Source: Streptococcus cristatus
Lineage (GTDB): Bacteria; Bacillota; Bacilli; Lactobacillales; Streptococcaceae
Reading direction: 5' to 3'
NCBI RefSeq assembly: GCF_008369405.1
Contig: NZ_VSJJ01000001.1
Coordinates: 432,523 to 496,522 of the forward strand
Length of the DNA stretch: 64,000 bases
Part shown: piece after piece, positions 1-8,951 of the stretch
Numbering within the stretch: the stretch's first letter is position 1
Layout of the letters: every line of letters begins with the position of its first letter
Translations under genes and position numbers: made by a program
Notes under the pieces: model-generated
What the model saw: the letters and a program-made list of their open reading frames with translations, nothing else
Databases searched by the model: none
What the model was told of the DNA's origin: nothing

Positions 1-3000
1 TGTACAAAGGCAATTTCCTTACTAGGGATTCCTCTATCAACTAATAAAGCCTTTATTTCAGAATAAACATCAAAGCCATTATCCTTTTTCTTAGGTGTGC
101 CAATATCTGAAAAAATCATCTGAGTAGCCTTATTTTCAATTCCCTCACGATAAATTCTCTCAACATTATCCACTACCTGAAGCAGTTTATGATTGTCTGC
201 TAGACTATAACTAGAGTCCAATAAACGCATATCAATTGCTAGTTTTCGCGCCTCACCCGTAATTTTTAACATGTTATCCTGGCTCGGATCAACTGTTCCA
301 CATTTGACAGCATCTGACCTCATAACTAATTCTTCTAAATAGAGTTTCTGGTTTTCAGTTAACTCACTCTCAATAGGGATAATATGAGCTTCTGGAACAG
401 GTAAATCCAACATATCTTGTGTTTGAATGTCGGCTGTTTCTTTATAGATTTTCATCAACTCAGGTAGATTGACAAACTTTTTAAATCGTTTCTTAGGTTG
501 GTACTTATCCCCTGTAGGAGCTAATTCCATAGAGTTTTGAATTTCTCCAAAAGCACCTACCCAAGAGTCAAAATAATCAACTTGATAGTGTTTTAAGATA
601 TCTGGTTGAATATAGTTCATCATAGTGTATAACTCACTAATAGAATTTGAAACAGGTGTTCCTGTCGCAAAGACAATATTTTTAAAATCATGTTCTTCCT
701 GAATCTGTCGAACCTTCATTTCCATATCCACATTCTTCTTAGAAGTTGTATTGGTAATCCCTGCTACATTTCCAAGTCCAGTAATGGGACGTATATTTTT
801 AAAGTGATGTGCTTCATCCACAAAGAGAAAATCAATTCCTAAGTTCTCAAAATCAATAAAACTATCACGATTAAAGCGTTGGAGTTCTTCCAATTGTTTC
901 TCTAGACCACTTATTGATTGTTCTGCTTCTTTAACAGTATACTTATTTTCAGAATGTGTTTTAATCTCTCGTAGTTCATTAAGTTTATCCTCGATATAAT
1001 TCATCTGTCTTTCTTTACTGACAGGGATCTTTTCAAATTGAGAATCCCCAATGACAATGGCATCGTAATCTCCTGTAATAATACGTGACACAAACTGTTT
1101 TCTTCTTGCCTTCACAAAATCTTTCTTAGTAGTCACAAAGACCTTTTTAGTAGGGAAAAATTTCATGATTTCTTGGCCAAATTGAGCAGATAAACTAGAG
1201 GGCACCACATACAAGGGCTTATGAACCATCCCCAACTCCTTTAATTTAAAGCCAGCACCAAGCATGGTCAAGGTCTTTCCTGAACCTACCTCATGAGCTA
1301 ACAAGGCTCTTTTTTCTTCTACAATTCTTTGAATGGCATTCTCTTGATGAGGACGAAGACTGATGTTTTGTGCCAAGCCATCAATGACTAAATGGCTACC
1401 GTCATACTCTCGACTAACCGTTCGATTATAAAGACGATTATAACTTTCTTCAATGACTTGTTGAACTTCTGGATACCGTGAGACAAAGTCTTGAAAGAGT
1501 TCTTGTAAATGCTGCTCTTTTGCTCTTAGAACAGAGGTTTTTTCCAAATCTGTGATGGTCTTTTTCTTTTCCCCTTCCGTAACAGTCATAGTAATCGTCG
1601 GTTGGTTTGAATTAAGTAAATTCTCAAAAATCTTTCTTCCTGTATCATAACGTGAGCCACTGACTCCAAGACTACTATCTTTGGCACTTGGATAGCGATA
1701 AGCAAATGATGTTCTTAAATGAACCTGCCCATCGACAGGATTCACTTCAATGACTTGTTCAACATCAGGCGAAGACAATTCAAATTCACGATTGGTAAAA
1801 CATTCAAAGGCAAATTTACCATAAACGGATTGAGGAATCCAACGTGACCCTATTTTAAACTCAATATCTGCCAGATGAATCCTTGGAGGGCGAACAGATT
1901 CTAACAAATCTAAAGCATGAGACCAGTCACATTCTTGATTGTTTTCCTCTACTAATAGTTGAACTACTTCTATCTTGTTGAGAATATCTCCTGACAAAAA
2001 CTGGTTCTTAGAAAGATATTTTCTTTCCCCTCTTAAATAGCTTTCTGGATCCATTAAGATCTGGTCACCCAACTCATCTAAAATAGCTACTTGGCTATGT
2101 TCAGGGTAAATTGATACCATATAGTCTAAATCAACCCCTCTACCATCTGATAAACTGGAGTTTAAGGCATCTAAAGCCGTTGATACTCTTGTAATCACTC
2201 TCTCCGGCCTAACCAATGCTTTCTCAAAGGCTAAAGATTTTTTATATTTTACTTTCTGGTCTTTAGAATCAATATACTCATCTTCTAAACTAGCTAGTAG
2301 GGAATACTTGTCGTCACTATCAAATAAGTTCCGATTGACTGAAGCATTCAAGTATCCAAATTGACTTACAAAGCGGTCATAGTTATGATTGAGTTTACTA
2401 AGTAACACCTGAAATTCTGTCCGACTATAATCTTGATGACGTTGAATTTCAATTAAGGATTGATAGGTCTCTCTCAAATCAACCATGCCCTTAATGCGAC
2501 TAATATCCTTATCCGATAAGGGACTTTCATAAAAGACAGTTTTTTTGAACAGTCCCTTATATTTCCCTCTTTTACTCGCTTCTTCTGACTTGTAAACATC
2601 TAGTGCTTCCTCATCTGTCAAATGAAGTTGCACGAATCGGTCTATTTTATGTTCAGACAAAGAACTGTCCCAAGCTTTAAAATCTCCCTTCTCATCTACA
2701 TAATAACTAATTTCGTCTACTTTTGAACTTTTCCGAATGCCATGCGTATCTCGGTAATAAATTTGATTTCCCTCATATCCAAAAGAATAGAGCGCTAAGT
2801 CCTCACGTATACGACTTGGGATCGAATTATCCACTTCTTCTTGGATAAAAACAGGTGCTTTCAAAGAATTGTCAATTTGTTTAGGTGCTTCCACATTCTC
2901 GAATGCTTTCATTATATCAGTAGATAATGTTTCTGATACCCCCTTTACATTGAGGGTTCCTCCATTAAAATTACGTACTTCATATTCACCCAAAACTTGT

Positions 3001-5111
3001 GTGTTGTATTTCCCATCAAAATAAGGATTGATCCAGACACGCTTATCTTCCTCGAAGGGAATAGAGCCACTAAAGACAAGTTCCTCCTCATTAAGATTCT
3101 TTGCTTGATCCTTTTGAAAGAAGAGGAGATCTGTGGTCACTCGAGTACCTGCAATCGTTTTAAAAGCCGTATCCGGCAAACGAACACCTCCTAAAAAATG
3201 AGTGTTGGTTTTAATCTCTTGTAAGACATTATCTGTCCGCTTATCCATTGTCCCAATAGATGAGATAATCGACACTTGTCCTCCGTCTCTTACTAAATCA
3301 AGTGAGTGTTTGACAAAGTAATCATGAATCATATAAGGTTTATCATAGTTTTTATCGGCAATGCGAAAATTTCCAAAAGGAACATTCGTTAAGACTAAAT
3401 CAAAACTATTATTTTGATAGGGAACTTCTTCAAATCCTCGCACTTCAATATGGGTATTGGGGTGGAGTTGTTTTGCGATTGCGCCTGTCACACTGTCTAA
3501 TTCAACCCCATAGAGTTCTGATTTATCTCGTATACTTCTAGGCATAGCCGCAAAGAAGTTCCCAGTCCCCATAGAAGGATCTAATATCCTTCCTCCCTCA
3601 AAACCATCATCCAGTAATTTTTGCCAAATCTGGTGAATGATCATTGGGTCTGTATAATAGGCTGTAAGAGAACTTTGTTTCATGGTCGAGTATTCTGATT
3701 TACTTACTAAACTCTTAAGAGTTAAACGTTCTGTTTCATACTTAGGATTGAGTTCATCGAAAAATTCATTGGCAAGACCACCCCAGCCGACATACTTGGC
3801 TAGTAGCTCTTGTTCTTCTGGATTCGCTTGTCGTCCCTCTTTTTCTAATCTTTTAACAAGTTCAATTGCGGCGATATTCGTTTCAATCTTTTCTCGATTT
3901 GTCTTAGGATAAAAGTTCTCTAAATCATCTGGAAAAACAAAATCTTGAACAGGAATATCCAACTCTTCTATACTTGAAATAAGTGGTGTTGATTCTGTTT
4001 CATTATCCTTTTCCTTTTCTTCTTCCAGATAGGAATACAAATCTATTTCCTGACTTTCACTTGATGAATCCATCTCAATCTCTGAATCTTCTTTTTCAAG
4101 TTCTACATGAGACAATACTTGTTCAATCTCTTCTAAACTGTTCAAGTATAAGATAGGTTTTTCTTCAAATAACTGGTTGGAATCATTGAATAGCTCTAGG
4201 CGAACTAAGCCATTTAACTGTGCATTTTCAATTGAAACCAACTGAAATACTTGTCCTTTATAACTTACTTGTGAACCAATCGGATATACCCTCAAAGCTT
4301 CTTCTACAATTTTATCTACTTTAGATAGGGAATGAACTTCCACATTTTCTTCTACCTGGTCAATATTATCTAAAGGTAAGACTGCTTCCTCTACTTGCTT
4401 AGACTTTTCTCTTATAGCCTTTACTTCATCAAAATAAGTAATAATTTTCAGCTTTTGTGTCAGTGGGAGTTGTGTGTAGTTTTCTTCATGATGGACAAGA
4501 TCCGTAACGATATCTAAAGTAGCCATCAATTCTGAACCCAAATAGGCTAGAACATCTCCTTCTTTTTCTTCAAAATGAATCTCAAGAACTTCTTTTTTTA
4601 GTTCTTTGGAATCAACCATTAGAAGAAACTCCTCTATATCTCTACTAATACGGTCAGATAGATTATTCGCAACTCGATAGACATTGACTAAATTGACATC
4701 CTGATTCTGATGAAATACAAGCTCACTTAATGGTTCTAACTTCTCTTTTTCAGATTGGATGTAAAATCGAGTGGAAAGGTTATAGATTGCGACTTCTAGC
4801 ACCAAGTATTTCTCCCAACTACTTAATTGAGATAATTTACTTAGACCTGCTTGTCCAAAATTTCTTGTATAACTTTCTAAATCTTGGTCATTATTTTCAG
4901 AACTTGCCTCTAAGAAAGAAACAATATCTTGATGAAACGAATAGACATGAGGTATCTCTTCTATTTTGCCTTCTTCAGCAAAAAAACTCTCTACCAAATC
5001 CTGCCATTTCTCATCAAAATGTTGCGCTTGATAACGAAGAAATAAGTCCATTTTCTCTCTATCTTTTGGAATTGTTCCACGAAACATAGCCAATAATTGT
5101 ATTACTTCCAT
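1..5111 (-). CDS. Giant N6-adenine methylase / SNF2-type helicase fusion protein of the ICE, 3' end beyond window
   Basis: The frame is open from ATG at 5111 (after an AGGAGCG-like ribosome site) to position 1, giving 1703 codons without a stop, so the C-terminus is missing. The first ~500 residues are acidic and of unknown fold. An adenine-methylase SAM motif (DPSMGTGNFF) lies near residue 513, and an NPPF-like motif, here NVPFGNF, near 574. A superfamily II helicase follows: Walker A VGSGKT near 1276-1280, a DEAH box near 1431 and a motif III-like FATGTP further on. Proteins of this architecture are standard cargo of Tn5252/ICESa2603-type elements; a role in protecting or processing the transferred DNA is inferred and not established. 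It follows the EF-hand gene by 47 bp and is probably cotranscribed with it. Confidence 0.9.
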   Translation of the reverse strand, partial: MEVIQLLAMFRGTIPKDREKMDLFLRYQAQHFDEKWQDLVESFFAEEGKIEEIPHVYSFHQDIVSFLEASSENNDQDLESYTRNFGQAGLSKLSQLSSWEKYLVLEVAIYNLSTRFYIQSEKEKLEPLSELVFHQNQDVNLVNVYRVANNLSDRISRDIEEFLLMVDSKELKKEVLEIHFEEKEGDVLAYLGSELMATLDIVTDLVHHEENYTQLPLTQKLKIITYFDEVKAIREKSKQVEEAVLPLDNIDQVEENVEVHSLSKVDKIVEEALRVYPIGSQVSYKGQVFQLVSIENAQLNGLVRLELFNDSNQLFEEKPILYLNSLEEIEQVLSHVELEKEDSEIEMDSSSESQEIDLYSYLEEEKEKDNETESTPLISSIEELDIPVQDFVFPDDLENFYPKTNREKIETNIAAIELVKRLEKEGRQANPEEQELLAKYVGWGGLANEFFDELNPKYETERLTLKSLVSKSEYSTMKQSSLTAYYTDPMIIHQIWQKLLDDGFEGGRILDPSMGTGNFFAAMPRSIRDKSELYGVELDSVTGAIAKQLHPNTHIEVRGFEEVPYQNNSFDLVLTNVPFGNFRIADKNYDKPYMIHDYFVKHSLDLVRDGGQVSIISSIGTMDKRTDNVLQEIKTNTHFLGGVRLPDTAFKTIAGTRVTTDLLFFQKDQAKNLNEEELVFSGSIPFEEDKRVWINPYFDGKYNTQVLGEYEVRNFNGGTLNVKGVSETLSTDIMKAFENVEAPKQIDNSLKAPVFIQEEVDNSIPSRIREDLALYSFGYEGNQIYYRDTHGIRKSSKVDEISYYVDEKGDFKAWDSSLSEHKIDRFVQLHLTDEEALDVYKSEEASKRGKYKGLFKKTVFYESPLSDKDISRIKGMVDLRETYQSLIEIQRHQDYSRTEFQVLLSKLNHNYDRFVSQFGYLNASVNRNLFDSDDKYSLLASLEDEYIDSKDQKVKYKKSLAFEKALVRPERVITRVSTALDALNSSLSDGRGVDLDYMVSIYPEHSQVAILDELGDQILMDPESYLRGERKYLSKNQFLSGDILNKIEVVQLLVEENNQECDWSHALDLLESVRPPRIHLADIEFKIGSRWIPQSVYGKFAFECFTNREFELSSPDVEQVIEVNPVDGQVHLRTSFAYRYPSAKDSSLGVSGSRYDTGRKIFENLLNSNQPTITMTVTEGEKKKTITDLEKTSVLRAKEQHLQELFQDFVSRYPEVQQVIEESYNRLYNRTVSREYDGSHLVIDGLAQNISLRPHQENAIQRIVEEKRALLAHEVGSGKTLTMLGAGFKLKELGMVHKPLYVVPSSLSAQFGQEIMKFFPTKKVFVTTKKDFVKARRKQFVSRIITGDYDAIVIGDSQFEKIPVSKERQMNYIEDKLNELREIKTHSENKYTVKEAEQSISGLEKQLEELQRFNRDSFIDFENLGIDFLFVDEAHHFKNIRPITGLGNVAGITNTTSKKNVDMEMKVRQIQEEHDFKNIVFATGTPVSNSISELYTMMNYIQPDILKHYQVDYFDSWVGAFGEIQNSMELAPTGDKYQPKKRFKKFVNLPELMKIYKETADIQTQDMLDLPVPEAHIIPIESELTENQKLYLEELVMRSDAVKCGTVDPSQDNMLKITGEARKLAIDMRLLDSSYSLADNHKLLQVVDNVERIYREGIENKATQMIFSDIGTPKKKDNGFDVYSEIKALLVDRGIPSKEIAFV

Positions 5112-5158
5112 ACTCGCTCCTTTCATCTATACGAAAATAGGAGAATCACATGATTCCC

Positions 5159-5569
5159 CTACAACTCTATCTCCATTTCAACCTCTTGAGGACTGATTTC
5201 TAAATCACTAGATAAAAGAGAAACGGCATCCGTTCTCATGTAGTAAGTATATAAGTCTTCTAGGTCTTGTTGGTTTTCAATCCCTGTTTCAATACTAATC
5301 AGAGCCTGTATAAATTCCTTGTAGTGACTCTCCATCATATCTGAAATCTTTTGTTTCATTTCCATAAATACTGAGGACGGTTCAGTGATACTTGTTTGGT
5401 CTATGTCTTGTAAATCCTTTTCTAAGGGATTGGTTCCTTCTTCTATTTCCACTAAATCTGAACGCCCATCACCATCAGAATCTGCGCTAAGAGGATTGGT
5501 TCCTAGCGCCAATTCTTGAGCATCAGTTAGTCCATCTTGATCCGAATCACGTTGATAAATGGCTTCCAT
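5159..5569 (-). CDS. Small acidic protein with two thrombospondin type-3/EF-hand-like calcium loops
   Basis: A 136-residue acidic protein. Two repeats sit at residues ~8-19 and ~30-41: DSDQDGLTDAQE and DSDGDGRSDLVE. Both have the D-x-D-x-D-G-x-x-D spacing of TSP3/dockerin-like calcium loops, each followed by GTNPL. The remainder is probably helical. No signal peptide or membrane segment is visible, so the protein looks cytoplasmic, which is unusual for this repeat type. The start at 5569 has a GGAAG ribosome site. It lies directly upstream of the giant helicase/methylase gene in the same direction. Function is unknown; it is a conserved-looking ICE accessory gene. Confidence 0.75.
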   Translation of the reverse strand: MEAIYQRDSDQDGLTDAQELALGTNPLSADSDGDGRSDLVEIEEGTNPLEKDLQDIDQTSITEPSSVFMEMKQKISDMMESHYKEFIQALISIETGIENQQDLEDLYTYYMRTDAVSLLSSDLEISPQEVEMEIEL

Positions 5570-5648
5570 ATACTTCCTTCTTTCCTAGTTAATCTTTTTT
5601 CACTCCAATCCTACCAAATATTCCTTGAAAGAAGTATCACAACAAAAA

Positions 5649-5675
5649 AGAGAACGAGCCAAAACTGCGTTCTCT
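5649..5675 (-). terminator. Intrinsic terminator upstream of the EF-hand gene
   Basis: Arms agagaacg and cgttctct with an 11-nt loop. On the minus strand the hairpin is followed by a run of six T. It would stop minus-strand transcription arriving from the ABC cassette or from Tn916, so the EF-hand gene must have its own promoter. Confidence 0.65.
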
Positions 5676-5711
5676 TAAAAATGATAAAACATTACTATTA
5701 AAATAGATTAC

Positions 5712-5773
5712 ATGTAAAACTCTAAGCAGGCAGAGCCTGCTAACTCATGACAGAAAAAGATGTTTAGCCTATA
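5712..5773 (+). repeat. 62-bp perfect direct repeat, copy 1
   Basis: Identical over 62 bases to 8379-8440. It contains a short palindrome, gcaggc-aga-gcctgc. The two copies bracket the two-gene ABC transporter cassette. Sequence outside the repeat differs completely between the copies. Confidence 0.9.
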
Positions 5774-5943
5774 ATAAAGGTGAACAATACCAATACGTGA
5801 TCTTTAATAGGGCTTTTCCTAGCCTGTATGTCAAACTGGTTGAACAAGAGTCATGAGATGACTCGAATATGCCTTGAGCATGAAAATATCTTACTAGTAG
5901 CCTCTTGTTCTATTGTTCAAATAGTTAACAGGAGGTTTTTATA
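5774..5943 (+). promoter_or_regulatory. Leader-like noncoding region before a short plus-strand reading frame
   Basis: Gene-free. It has nested inverted repeats: ttgaacaagag near 5839-5849 against ctcttgttc and ttgttcaa near 5905-5920. It ends in a strong aggagg ribosome site at about 5930. The arrangement resembles a 5' leader or attenuator for a plus-strand gene whose body has been lost. I do not recognise the RNA. Confidence 0.4.
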
Positions 5944-6021
5944 ATGGAAGTCATGATTGAAACGTGTTTGTATTCTTTTGAATCAGTAACTACTCCAATT
6001 TATCTATCTCTAAATATATAA
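5944..6021 (+). pseudogene. 25-codon remnant of a plus-strand gene cut off by the ABC cassette
   Basis: ATG at 5944 follows an excellent aggagg site with normal spacing and opens 25 codons (MEVMIETCLYSF...) before a stop. The last 22 bases overlap the 3' end of the permease gene on the other strand. A strong start with almost no body suggests that the original gene was truncated when the ABC segment arrived. A genuine short leader peptide is the alternative. I do not recognise the sequence. Confidence 0.4.
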
Positions 6022-7316
6022 AATCCCTTTGTAATACTATAAAAAATAACTAACAAAGAAATAACTATAAGACTCGGTTGCCAAAAACCCGATATATCTA
6101 CTACACTTTGGCCTAAAAGTTGGCCAATAAAGCTAACTAAAATTAAAATAATTAAATTGAAAATTACTGATACTAATAAAATTAACACCGAATGTATTAT
6201 TGCCTCGCCTATACGTATTTTAAAAAGTTGTGATCTTGACACTCCCAGTGTCTTTAACTGTTTAATGTCTTCAATATCTTTATTAGAAGATAAAATTGTA
6301 AGAGAAATAGAACTAGTAATAATCAGAATAATTGGAGCAGACAGATAAGCAATAAAGGAAGCTCTTGCTTCGAGTACACCGTTTGCTGTATTCATGAATG
6401 AATACATATTTTGGGTGTAAAGAATAAACCCAGAAATGAGAGTTACTCCCATGCTCATTGAAGTTTGTATACTTTTCAAATAACTAGGATTGGATAGTAG
6501 ATTCCAAAAGCCTGTATTGATTACATAATTTTCAGTTGGAAATATCCTCATAAAAAGTTTTATTAGAAACACTTGAATTGATGGAGATAGTGATTGAATA
6601 ATAAGGATGTGAATAATTAATAAAAATAATATTATGCTTGACTGTGTTGCAATTATTTCTTTATTTCTACTAAAACTTGCTGAAACAATCAAACCTATAC
6701 ATAGTAACCATAGGATTAAACGAACAGAGATGTTAATAAATCCAGTTACTGTAACTTTTCTTTTTTTCTTTTTTGGTTTTAATATTGATGATATTTTAAG
6801 TATTCGACTTGAATAAAAGTAAGCCCCTATCCCGACAATTGTTGGGACTATAAAAACACTCAATAAAATTGATTGAATGTTGGCTGTAATAACTAAATCA
6901 GGTAACTCATCTCTTCCTAATAAATTTTGTAAAAATTTGTAGTAACTATCTGTCACAAAAAATGAAAGTATTGTACCAATACTACTAACAATCACTGCCA
7001 TTAAATAAAACTGTCCAGATACTAGTAAAGATAGTTGAGTTCTGCTTGCGCCTAAGATGGCCCATAATTGGTAATCCTTTTTAAAGATATCTATTAGCAG
7101 CCTTATATTATTTGAAATAAGGAAAAATAAAGTAGTCCCTCCAAAAATTATTAGCATTTGAAAAAGTTGTGAAGCGTTAATATTAGCAGTATTTATTGAA
7201 CTAGCAATACCAAATAAAGATGTTCCAACAATCAGGCTAGATACAAATAGTAATGGTATTGTTCCTAACCATTGTCTTTTTGAGTACTGAAATTGGTAAA
7301 TGATTAATTTTAGCAT
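6000..7316 (-). CDS. FtsX-like ABC transporter permease
   Basis: A 438-residue membrane protein. A first membrane segment lies at about residues 19-40, and further clusters of hydrophobic segments follow in the middle and at the C-terminus, the arrangement of MacB/FtsX and bacteriocin-export or antimicrobial-peptide-resistance permeases. The start at 7316 has a strong GAGGAGG site. The ATPase gene lies 17 bp upstream, so the two form an operon. Lys/Ile-rich codon use makes the segment more AT-rich than the neighbouring ICE genes. No sensor kinase or regulator is adjacent, unlike typical BceAB-type modules. The substrate cannot be read from the sequence. Confidence 0.85.
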   Translation of the reverse strand: MLKLIIYQFQYSKRQWLGTIPLLFVSSLIVGTSLFGIASSINTANINASQLFQMLIIFGGTTLFFLISNNIRLLIDIFKKDYQLWAILGASRTQLSLLVSGQFYLMAVIVSSIGTILSFFVTDSYYKFLQNLLGRDELPDLVITANIQSILLSVFIVPTIVGIGAYFYSSRILKISSILKPKKKKRKVTVTGFINISVRLILWLLCIGLIVSASFSRNKEIIATQSSIILFLLIIHILIIQSLSPSIQVFLIKLFMRIFPTENYVINTGFWNLLSNPSYLKSIQTSMSMGVTLISGFILYTQNMYSFMNTANGVLEARASFIAYLSAPIILIITSSISLTILSSNKDIEDIKQLKTLGVSRSQLFKIRIGEAIIHSVLILLVSVIFNLIILILVSFIGQLLGQSVVDISGFWQPSLIVISLLVIFYSITKGFYIFRDR

Positions 7317-7333
7317 AATAAATCCTCCTCAAA

Positions 7334-8065
7334 TTAATCTTTACTACTTTCAAGTGCTTGGTAGAGCTCATCAGCTGAAGGTTTAATAATTTGTTGAGAT
7401 ATTTTTCCGTCTTTTAAAATGAGTGCTCTGTCAGTTTTTGAAGCCAACTCAATATCATGAGTGACCATAAACACACATTTTCCTTGACTCGCTAAATTAC
7501 GAAGTGTTTCAAAAATAAGTTTTCTTGAGACGCTGTCCAGAGCTCCTGTTGGCTCATCAGCAAAAATAATTTTACTATCAGCTATTATTGCACGAGTAAT
7601 AGCCACTTTTTGCTGTTCTCCACCTGATAAGGTAGCAACTAATGATGATAGTTCTGCTTTAAAATTCAAACTATCCAACATTTTTCTTACTTTATTGCTA
7701 TCAACACTCTTTCCTGAGAGTCTCAGAGGAAGTGTAACATTTTCTAGTACAGGCAGAGCAGGTACCAGATTATAGTTTTGAAAAATAATTGCAATATCTT
7801 GCCTTCTAAATTTAGCAAGCTTCCCTTCTTTTAATGTATATGGATTTACACCATTGATAACAACTTCGCCACTTGTTGGTTCAGATAAACTGGATAAGCA
7901 ACTTAGCAAAGTAGACTTTCCAGAACCACTGACACCAAGTATTGATACAAATTCCCCGTAATTGACAGATAAAGAAACATCTTTCAAAATAGAGACAGTT
8001 TTGTCTTGCCCTAACAAAAATTCTTTTGAAAGGTTTGAGACTTTAACAGCTACATTATTAACCAT
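7334..8065 (-). CDS. ABC transporter ATP-binding protein (MacB/LolD-type)
   Basis: 243 residues from ATG at 8065, which follows a strong caggagg site. An in-frame ATG at 8092 is possible but has no ribosome site. Motifs in order: Walker A GVSGSGKST near residue 37-45, Q-loop QNYN, signature LSGGEQQ, Walker B IIFADEPTGALD, switch His in MVTHD. The family partners with FtsX-like permeases for peptide or lipid extrusion. It powers the permease encoded immediately downstream. The module is bounded by the 62-bp direct repeats. Confidence 0.9.
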   Translation of the reverse strand: MVNNVAVKVSNLSKEFLLGQDKTVSILKDVSLSVNYGEFVSILGVSGSGKSTLLSCLSSLSEPTSGEVVINGVNPYTLKEGKLAKFRRQDIAIIFQNYNLVPALPVLENVTLPLRLSGKSVDSNKVRKMLDSLNFKAELSSLVATLSGGEQQKVAITRAIIADSKIIFADEPTGALDSVSRKLIFETLRNLASQGKCVFMVTHDIELASKTDRALILKDGKISQQIIKPSADELYQALESSKD

Positions 8066-8102
8066 TATAAATCCTCCTGATTCCAGTGTCATCTTTGATT
8101 TA

Positions 8103-8133
8103 ATTATACAAATTGGAATTCTATTAATATCAA
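8103..8133 (-). promoter_or_regulatory. Possible promoter of the ABC cassette
   Basis: Minus-strand -10 TATAAT (8103-8108) preceded by TTGATA (8128-8133). The spacing is 19 bp, longer than ideal, and the -10 has an upstream TG. Confidence 0.4.
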
Positions 8134-8378
8134 GTAAGTAACTTATGAAACGTATTTTTAATGGATAAAATTTCTATTTCCTTTGGATCTCGAATAAAGG
8201 TTTTTAGCGAACTAAGAATTTTTTCTATTACAATAATAGTATCATAAATGAGGCTTGATTGAAAGCGTAAACATAGCTTTGTTAAGTGATACAACTATTC
8301 TATACAAAATTTAAACATAAAACTTAGGTATACTTAATAAATGAGAATTTAAGTTAGCTATAACTAAGATAGTAGCAT

Positions 8379-8440
8379 ATGTAAAACTCTAAGCAGGCAG
8401 AGCCTGCTAACTCATGACAGAAAAAGATGTTTAGCCTATA
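8379..8440 (+). repeat. 62-bp perfect direct repeat, copy 2
   Basis: Identical to 5712-5773. It abuts the IS110-type remnant that begins at about 8441, so the repeat may derive from the recombination that brought in either the insertion sequence or the ABC cassette. Confidence 0.9.
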
Positions 8441-8701
8441 GTGCTGGCATTAAAAAATCCTCACACATCACGCAAGGAAATCGCTAAATAAAACAGGCTT
8501 TGACCATGTCGGGATTAATTGCAGCACATTCCAAGGATCCAGCTTTTTCTTTTTTTTTATAATCGAATTTCCCAAAGAGTAAGCAAGATGAAGGCCGTCA
8601 TTGCTTATGCTCATAAGATTCTCAGAATCATTTACAAACTACTTTCTGCCAAGCATACTTATCAAAAAGAGAAGGGGCTAGGACTGAGGAAACAGTTCTA
8701 A
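8441..8701 (+). pseudogene. Remnant of an IS110-family transposase C-terminus
   Basis: The plus strand encodes pieces resembling the C-terminal Transposase_20 region of IS110 transposases, for example KMKAVIAYAHKILRIIYKLL, interrupted by stops upstream (near 8488). Only about 85 codons remain. The open part, 8519-8701, is therefore a decayed tail and not a gene. The family call is by motif recall. Confidence 0.55.
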
Positions 8702-8917
8702 CGCCAAAACTAAAAAATTTCAATTACACGCTAGTACAGGAATTGATTTTTTACGCTTTCTTACTGTTTTTTTGCGTAAACAAAGTATAAATTTCTAATT
8801 ATCTTTTTATATTTTCTTAAATGCTCGTAAAGCCTTATTCTATGTGCTTTCGAGTATTTTTACTGTAGGAAGATACTTCACGTTTCTTTGCATATTTCCT
8901 CATGTCTTAGCTGTCAG

Positions 8918-8940
8918 AAGTGGTAAATAAGTAGTAAATT
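8918..8940. promoter_or_regulatory. Tn916 integrase arm-type (DR2-like) sites, int end
   Basis: Two near-repeats of gtrgtaaat(t) in tandem just beyond the int stop. They match the tandem gtagtaaatt motifs at the opposite end (29507-29535). The N-terminal domain of Tn916 Int is known to bind such DR2 repeats. Confidence 0.65.
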
Positions 8941-8951
8941 CATTTGTACTA

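Noticed and set aside
3682-3912. Plus-strand frames opposite the helicase/methylase gene (also 2997-3194 and 4730-5089)
   Set aside because: They are antisense shadows of one continuous 1703-codon frame with clear motifs.
8519-8701. 60-codon plus-strand frame
   Set aside because: It is the tail of a broken IS110-type transposase, so it was recorded as a pseudogene.
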